The notes beneath the pieces were generated by a model that saw only the letters and a program-made list of their open reading frames with translations, did not search any database and was not told the DNA's origin. A program made the translations under genes and the position numbers. A DNA stretch of 64,000 nt. Source: Solwaraspora sp. WMMD1047 (lineage in GTDB: Bacteria; Actinomycetota; Actinomycetes; Mycobacteriales; Micromonosporaceae). This document shows, one piece after another, positions 54,051 to 64,000 of this stretch. The DNA lies in the NCBI RefSeq assembly GCF_029626155.1, contig NZ_JARUBL010000001.1, positions 2,914,001 to 2,978,000 on the forward strand. Direction: 5' to 3'. The first letter of the stretch is position 1. Every line of letters begins with the position of its first letter.

Positions 54051-54484
54051 TGGCCGAAGGCGCCAAATCGCCGATGCCGGCCCGCCGCAAGGCGCGCAAG
54101 CGGGCACTTGACGTGCTCTACGAGGCCGATCTGCGCGATCTGCCGCCGGCCGAGGTGCTCACCGGCTACCTGCGCCGGCTGGAGCAGCCCCGCCCCGAGC
54201 ACCTGGACTACGCGATCGGGCTGGTCGAGGGGGTGGCCGGGCACCTGGACCGGATCGACGAGCTGATCGGCAGCTACGCCGAGGGCTGGACGCTGGACCG
54301 GATGCCGGTGGTCGATCGGAACCTGGCCCGGATCGCCGTCTACGAGCTGCTCTACCTGGACGAGATCGACGACGCGGTGGCGATCACCGAGGCCGTCGAG
54401 CTGGCCCGCCAGATGTCCACCGACGACTCACCCCGCTACCTCAACGGCATCCTCGGCCGGATCGCCGAGTACGCCACCCGCTGA
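54050..54484 (+). CDS. nusB: transcription antitermination factor NusB
   Basis: 144 residues, all helical: ARRKARKRALDVLYEADLRD is the Arg-rich boxA RNA-binding N-terminus, AEGWTLDRMPVVDRNLARIA and VYELLYLDEIDDAVAITEAV, then SPRYLNGILGRIAEY, are the core signature. It acts with NusE/S10 in rRNA antitermination. Start ATG overlaps the efp stop. A long hairpin lies between its end and the convergent bldD. Confidence 0.95.
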   Translation: MAEGAKSPMPARRKARKRALDVLYEADLRDLPPAEVLTGYLRRLEQPRPEHLDYAIGLVEGVAGHLDRIDELIGSYAEGWTLDRMPVVDRNLARIAVYELLYLDEIDDAVAITEAVELARQMSTDDSPRYLNGILGRIAEYATR

Positions 54485-54592
54485 GCCGGCCGGCGTCGTA
54501 CGGGGCGCCCCCGGCGCACGGGCGGCCGACCCGGCGTGGCGCGCCCCCGGCCCGGGTCGGCCGGCCCACCCGCTGGCACCCCGGAAGCGCAC

Positions 54593-54635
54593 ACCGGCCT
54601 GCCGGACCCGTCGATGACGGATCCGGCAGGCCGGT
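54593..54635. terminator. bidirectional hairpin terminator between nusB and bldD
   Basis: ACCGGCCTGCCGGA (54593-54606) pairs perfectly with TCCGGCAGGCCGGT (54622-54635). Inside, CCGTC and GACGG (54608-54612, 54616-54620) continue the stem after one mismatch around a GAT loop. It ends 9 nt from the bldD stop and serves either convergent transcript. Confidence 0.8.
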
Positions 54636-54644
54636 GGCCGGCGC

Positions 54645-55133
54645 TCAGGAGGCGAACAGCGCCCTGGGGTCGGCGACGAGAACACCGTGCTCGGTCAACC
54701 GCTCGATCAGACCGGACGGAGAGGCGTCGTACACGATCGCGAGCGCCCGCAGGTCGTCCGCGCGGATCGACAGCACCCGCCCGTTGTAGTCACCCCGCTG
54801 CTGCTGGATGGCCCGGGCGTAGCGGGCGACGTAGGCGAGCTCCTCGGACGCCTCGTCGTAGAGCCGCTCCAGGTCGAGCACGATCTTGTTGGTTGGCTCG
54901 TGGCGTACCCCGCTGCCGTCGGGCAGCAGTTCGGCCACGGGAACGCGGTAGAAGTCGGCGAGCTCGGCCAGGCGGGACACCGTGACCGCGCGGTCACCCC
55001 GCTCGTACGAGCCGACGACCACCGCTTTCCAACGCCCGTTTGACTTCTCCTCCACCCCCTGCAGGGAGAGCCCCTGCTGCTGGCGGATGGAGCGCAGGCG
55101 GGCGCCCAAAGACTTGGCGTATTCAGAGGGCAT
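54645..55133 (-). CDS. bldD: developmental transcriptional regulator BldD
   Basis: 162 residues. The N-terminal XRE helix-turn-helix SEYAKSLGARLRSIRQQQGL, SLQGVEEKSNGRWKAVVVGS, YERGDRAVTVSRLAELADFY is nearly the Streptomyces BldD sequence. The C-terminal domain contains the cyclic-di-GMP-binding area (RGDYNGRVLSIRADDLRALA; RxD-type motif visible at SIRADD). BldD represses sporulation and antibiotic genes when bound to c-di-GMP. The ATG at 55133 is chosen because homologues begin MxSEYAK. Typical neighbours nusB and pyrR are present. Confidence 0.95.
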   Translation of the reverse strand: MPSEYAKSLGARLRSIRQQQGLSLQGVEEKSNGRWKAVVVGSYERGDRAVTVSRLAELADFYRVPVAELLPDGSGVRHEPTNKIVLDLERLYDEASEELAYVARYARAIQQQRGDYNGRVLSIRADDLRALAIVYDASPSGLIERLTEHGVLVADPRALFAS

Positions 55134-55224
55134 TCGGACACTCCCAGTGCTGGCTCGGGGATCTCCCCAGCGGTCGCTACGGAGCGTGACGGTACGGGGA
55201 TTGGGACACGGGGTCAAGTGCTAC

Positions 55225-55238
55225 TTACCTACCCGTTG
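55225..55238. promoter_or_regulatory. candidate BldD box in the bldD-pyrR intergenic region
   Basis: TTACCTACCCGTTG fits the BldD half-site pattern TNAC-N6-GTNA except for the last base. It overlaps an inverted repeat CTACCC-GTT (55229-55237) and AACGTGGGTAG (55244-55254). It lies about 90 nt upstream of bldD, consistent with autoregulation. The rest of the 307-nt gap 55134-55440 holds the pyr leader and nothing else I can name. Confidence 0.35.
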
Positions 55239-55344
55239 GCTAGAACGTGGGTAGATTTCCCTTTTTCCCCCTGTCCTTTCGCGTTTTCGTTGCCTGACTC
55301 GGCGGTCAGCGGGGCGCCGGCCCGCCGGTCGTAGGCACTGGTAA

Positions 55345-56947
<1,603 letters not shown>

Positions 56948-56948
<1 letters not shown>

Positions 56949-58231
56949 TGCCCGAGAGCACGTACCTGATCAGGGGGGCCCGGATCCTCGGCGCCGACCC
57001 GACCGACCTGCTGATCCGCGACGGCGTGGTGGCCGAGGTCGGACGCGGCCTGACCACCGGCCGGGCCGGCATCGTCGACGCCGACGGGCTGATCGCCCTG
57101 CCCGGCCTGGTGGACCTGCACACCCACCTGCGCGAGCCGGGCCGGGAGGACGCCGAGACGGTGGCCTCCGGTTCCCGGGCCGCCGCCCTCGGCGGCTACA
57201 CCGCCGTCTGCGCGATGGCCAACACCTCGCCGGTCGCCGACACCGCCGGCGTGGTCGAGCAGGTGTGGCGGCTCGGCCGGGAGGCCGGCCTGGTGGACGT
57301 GCAGCCGATCGGCGCCGTCACCGTCGGACTGGCCGGCGGCCAACTCGCCGAGCTGGGCGCGATGGCCAGCTCGGCCGCCCGGGTGCGGATCTTCTCCGAC
57401 GACGGGCACTGCGTCGCCGACCCGCGGCTGATGCGCCGGGCACTGGAGTACGTCAAGGCCTTCGACGGGGTGATCGCCCAGCACGCCGAGGAGCCGCGGC
57501 TGACCGAGGGCGCCCAGATGCACGAGGGGGAGGTCTCGGTCCGGCTCGGCCTGACCGGCTGGCCGGCCGTGGCCGAGGAGGCGATCATCGCCCGGGACGT
57601 GCTGCTCGCCGAGCACGTCGGCAGCCGGCTGCACGTCTGCCACGTCTCGACCGCCGGCAGCGTCGACCTGCTACGCCAGGCCAAGGCGCGCGGCGTGCGG
57701 GTCACCGCCGAGGTCACCCCGCACCACCTGCTGCTCACCGACGAGCTCACCACCGGCTACGACCCGGTCTTCAAGGTCAATCCGCCGCTGCGCACCGGCG
57801 CCGACGTCGCCGCGCTGCGGGCCGCGCTGGCCGAGGGGATCATCGACGTGGTCGCCACCGACCACGCCCCGCACACCCTGGAGGACAAGGAGTGCGAGTG
57901 GGCGTACGCGCGGCCCGGCATGCTCGGCCTGGAGACCGCGCTGCCGGTGCTGCTGTCGGTGCTGGGGGAGAGGTGGGACCTGATCGCCGAGCGGATGGCG
58001 CGGGTGCCGGCCCGGATCGCCGGGCTCACCGACCACGGCCGGGACCCGGCACCGGGCGTGCCGGCGAACCTCACCCTGGTCGACCCGGCCGCCCGGCGCA
58101 CCGTCGACCCGGCGGAGCTGGCCAGCCGCAGCCGCAACACCCCGTACGCCGGGATGGAGCTGCCGGGCCGGATCGTCGCGACCTTCCTGCACGGCGAGCC
58201 GACCGTGCTGGACGGAAAGGCGGTCCGGTGA
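56948..58231 (+). CDS. pyrC: dihydroorotase (class I type)
   Basis: 427 residues. Metal-binding [55 protein letters not shown] and [20 protein letters not shown] are all present, so it should be active. The closing [20 protein letters not shown] is typical of the family. It cyclises carbamoyl-aspartate to dihydroorotate. The GTG shares one base with the pyrB stop (TAGTG), and carA overlaps its stop. Confidence 0.96.
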
Positions 58232-59461
58232 CCGGCGGAGCAGAGCGCGGCCGGCGCCGGCCGGCGATCCTGGTGCTGGAGGACGGCCGCACCTTCCGGG
58301 GCGAGTCGTACGGCAGCGTGGGGGAGACCTTCGGCGAGGCCGTCTTCAACACCGGCATGACCGGCTACCAGGAGACCCTCACCGACCCGTCCTACCACCG
58401 GCAGGTGGTGGTGCAGACCGCGCCGCACATCGGCAACACCGGGGTCAACGGCGAGGACGACGAGTCCGACCGGATCTGGGTGGCCGGCTACGTGGTCCGC
58501 GACCCGGCCCGGGTCGGCTCGAACTGGCGGGCCACCGGCGGCCTGGAGGACCGGCTGGCGACCGAGGGGGTGGTCGGCATCTGCGGGATCGACACCCGGG
58601 CGCTGACCCGGCACCTGCGCGAACGCGGCGCGATGCGGGTCGGCGTCTCCAGCCTCGACGACGACCCGCAGGCGCTGCTGCGCCGGGTCCGCGAGTCGCC
58701 GGCGATGGTGGGCGCGGACCTGTCGGCCGAGGTGACCACCCGGGCGGCGTACACGGTGCCGGCGCAGGGGGAGCACCGGTTCACGGTGGCCGCGGTGGAC
58801 CTGGGCATCAAGCGCAACGTGCCGCGCCGGCTGGCGGCCCGGGGGGTCACCACCCACGTGCTGCCGGCCACCGCGAGCCTGGACGACCTGCTGGCCACCG
58901 GCGCCGACGCGGTCTTCTTCTCGCCCGGCCCGGGTGACCCGGCCACCGCCGCGCACCCGGTGGCGCTCGCCGCCGAGGTGCTGCGCCGGCGGATCCCGCT
59001 GTTCGGCATCTGCTTCGGCAGCCAGATCCTCGGCCGGGCGCTGGGCTTCGGCACCTACAAGCTCGGGTACGGCCACCGCGGCATCAACCAGCCGGTGCTC
59101 GACCGGGTCACCGGCAAGGTCGAGGTCACCTCCCACAACCACGGCTTCGCGGTCGCCTGGCCGGGCCGCGACAACCAGCCCGGTGCGGTCGGCTGGCCGG
59201 GCCGCGAGGAGGCAGCGGGCGACCGGCCCGGCGCGGTGGTGCCGGACCGGCTGATCGAGACCGAGTTCGGCGGGGTGGAGATCAGCCACGTCTGCCTCAA
59301 CGACAACGTGGTGGAGGGGCTGCGGGCCCGCGACGTGCCGGCCTTCACCGTGCAGTACCACCCGGAGGCGGCCGCCGGGCCGCACGACGCGGACTACCTC
59401 TTCGACCGGTTCGCCGAGCTGATCGAGGGCAACCGGAACGGCGACCAGAGTGAGGGCCGGC

Positions 59462-59469
<8 letters not shown>
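58228..59469 (+). CDS. carA: carbamoyl-phosphate synthase small (glutaminase) subunit
   Basis: 413 residues. The N-terminal domain is typical ([40 protein letters not shown]). The class I amidotransferase has its Cys in [19 protein letters not shown], oxyanion turn [16 protein letters not shown], and His/Glu in [13 protein letters not shown]. About 30 extra residues follow NHGFAVA, with an imperfect internal duplication ([11 protein letters not shown] / [15 protein letters not shown]); carA loops are usually shorter there. It feeds ammonia from glutamine to CarB. GTG overlaps the pyrC stop; carB begins 8 bp before its end. Confidence 0.95.
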
Positions 59470-62851
<3,382 letters not shown>

Positions 62852-62879
62852 CCGGCCGGGCCGGCGGGGGTCGGCTGTC

Positions 62880-63893
62880 GTGATCTTCGAGCGGGCGGTG
62901 CGGCCGGCGCTGTTCCGGCTCGGTGCCGGGGATGCCGAGGCCGCCCACGAGTGGACCCTGCGCCGGTTGGCCGCGCTGTCCGGGCGGCCGGCGCTGCTGG
63001 CCGCCCTGCGGGCGCGGTACGCCGTGGCCGCCCCGCGGACCGTCTTCGGGGTCGAGTTCCCCAATCCGGTCGGCCTGGCGGCCGGCATGGACAAGGACGG
63101 CGCGGCGCTGCCGGCCTGGCCGGCGCTCGGGTTCGGCTTCGTGGAGGTCGGCACCGTCACCGCGCACCCGCAGCCGGGCAACCCCCGGCCGCGGCTGTTC
63201 CGGCTGCCGGCCAGCACGGCGGTGATCAACCGGATGGGCTTCAACAACGCCGGCGCGGCGGCCCTGGCGGGGCGGCTCGCCGCGCTGGACCGGCCGCTCG
63301 GGGTGCCGCTGGGCATCTCGCTGGGCAAGTCCAAGGTGACCGCGCTGGCCGACGCGGTGGAGGACTATCTCGCCTCCTACCGCGCGCTGCGCGGGTTCGG
63401 TGACTACTTCGCGGTGAACGTCTCCTCGCCGAACACCCCCGGGCTGCGCCAGCTGCAGGACCGGGACCATCTCGACGCGCTGCTCGCGGCGCTGGTCGGG
63501 GAGAAGCCGATCCTGGTGAAGATCGCGCCGGACCTGACCGAGGCGGCGATCGCCGACCTGCTGGAGGTCTGCCTGGCCCGCGGCGCGGCCGGCGTGATCG
63601 CCACCAACACCACCCTCGGCCGGGCCGGGCTGGCGCCGGTCGACGAGCCCCGGGGGACCGAGGCGGGCGGGCTCTCCGGCCGTCCGTTGACGGCCCGGGC
63701 CCGGCAGGTGGTGGCGTTCGTGTCCCGGGAGACCGGGGGCCGGCTGCCGGTGATCGGGGTGGGCGGCATCCTCGACCCGGCGGACGCGACCGCGCTGCTG
63801 GACGCCGGCGCGAGCCTGGTGCAGCTCTACAGCGGGCTGATCTACCGGGGTCCCGGCCTGGTCCGGGCGGCGGCCCTGGCGGCCCGGCCGTGA
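62880..63893 (+). CDS. pyrD: dihydroorotate dehydrogenase, class 2 (quinone-dependent)
   Basis: 337 residues. The N-terminal amphipathic helix region [20 protein letters not shown] marks the membrane-associated class 2 enzyme. [48 protein letters not shown], the catalytic-Ser segment [25 protein letters not shown] and [20 protein letters not shown] are all typical. It oxidises dihydroorotate to orotate, passing electrons to quinone. GTG start 28 nt after carB. Its stop overlaps the start of bioA, where many actinobacteria would have pyrF. Confidence 0.96.
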   Translation: MIFERAVRPALFRLGAGDAEAAHEWTLRRLAALSGRPALLAALRARYAVAAPRTVFGVEFPNPVGLAAGMDKDGAALPAWPALGFGFVEVGTVTAHPQPGNPRPRLFRLPASTAVINRMGFNNAGAAALAGRLAALDRPLGVPLGISLGKSKVTALADAVEDYLASYRALRGFGDYFAVNVSSPNTPGLRQLQDRDHLDALLAALVGEKPILVKIAPDLTEAAIADLLEVCLARGAAGVIATNTTLGRAGLAPVDEPRGTEAGGLSGRPLTARARQVVAFVSRETGGRLPVIGVGGILDPADATALLDAGASLVQLYSGLIYRGPGLVRAAALAARP

Positions 63894-64000
63894 GCGGCGG
63901 CCCGACGGTGGACCCCGGCCCGGCCGGCCCGTCGGGTCCGTTCCCCACCCCGGAGGCGGTCCTCGCCGCCGATCGGCGGCACGTCTGGCACCCGTACGCG
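63890..64000 (+). CDS. bioA: adenosylmethionine--8-amino-7-oxononanoate aminotransferase, N-terminal fragment
   Basis: 37 codons before the window ends. After a Pro/Gly-rich start, [17 protein letters not shown] matches the N-terminal 'D..H.WHPY' signature of BioA, whose Trp-His-Pro-Tyr begins the substrate pocket. GTG at 63890 overlaps the pyrD stop (GTGA), so a biotin-synthesis gene is translationally coupled to pyrimidine synthesis. The rest of the gene lies outside the window, which limits certainty. Confidence 0.7.
   Translation, partial: MSGGPTVDPGPAGPSGPFPTPEAVLAADRRHVWHPYA

Noticed and set aside
57265-58227. Upstream extension of carA
   Set aside because: Lies inside pyrC in another frame; carA homologues start close to 58228.

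Overview
The window is chromosomal DNA of a high-GC actinomycete, most likely a member of the Micromonosporaceae (Micromonospora or a close relative). This is inferred from the very high GC, the frequent GTG starts, the bldD developmental regulator, the conserved order alaS-ruvX-mltG-aroE-aroC-aroK-aroB-aroQ-efp-nusB-bldD-pyrR-pyrB-pyrC-carA-carB-pyrD, and a small conserved gene pair (820-1643) that I associate with this family. No rRNA, tRNA, CRISPR array, transposase or integrase was seen.

Layout. (1) 1-7.9 kb is accessory: a small amphi-Trp protein, a helix-turn-helix gene with a strong palindrome, two small coupled genes, and a two-gene NTPase conflict locus. That locus consists of a Trypco1-like protein and a 1960-residue protein with trypsin, calcineurin phosphoesterase, NACHT, pentapeptide and 14-15-bladed WD40 regions. 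(2) 8-20 kb holds scattered single genes: an MDR oxidoreductase, a P-loop kinase, an ankyrin protein, an ECF sigma/zf-HC2 anti-sigma/ABC transporter operon, a secreted trypsin-like protease, two divergent CPA-type antiporters, and a TetR regulator with a divergent alpha/beta hydrolase. (3) 20.3-22.5 kb is an anomalous lower-GC patch bounded by a 19-bp direct repeat. It holds a decayed antiporter copy and two divergent membrane-anchored proteins. (4) aspS (22.6-24.4 kb) is followed by a surface-polysaccharide cluster (24.7-31.9 kb: three GT2 glycosyltransferases, a flippase, a polytopic membrane protein). It converges on a deacetylase and GH16 hydrolase pair (31.9-33.7 kb). (5) 33.9-44.1 kb carries rarA, a huge Pro-rich membrane protein, DUF948 and a second small membrane protein, alaS, ruvX and mltG. 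(6) 44.1-54.5 kb is the shikimate region ending in efp-nusB. It is interrupted twice: by a Bcr/CflA-type efflux pump with its MarR regulator, and by a hydrolase/WYL-regulator pair plus a MarR/membrane-protein cassette flanked by a partial duplication of the aroB 5' end. (7) 54.6-64 kb holds bldD and, diverging from it, the pyrimidine operon led by a recognisable PyrR-binding RNA element, running into the first codons of bioA.

The most interesting features are the trypsin/phosphoesterase/NACHT/WD40 locus with 13 nearly identical 126-bp WD repeats, whose differences cluster in three small cassettes; the aroB 5' duplication around a regulator cassette; the antiporter pseudogene patch; and three clean palindromes, each placed at a regulator gene and able to act as its operator (762-795, 46386-46411, 49503-49531).
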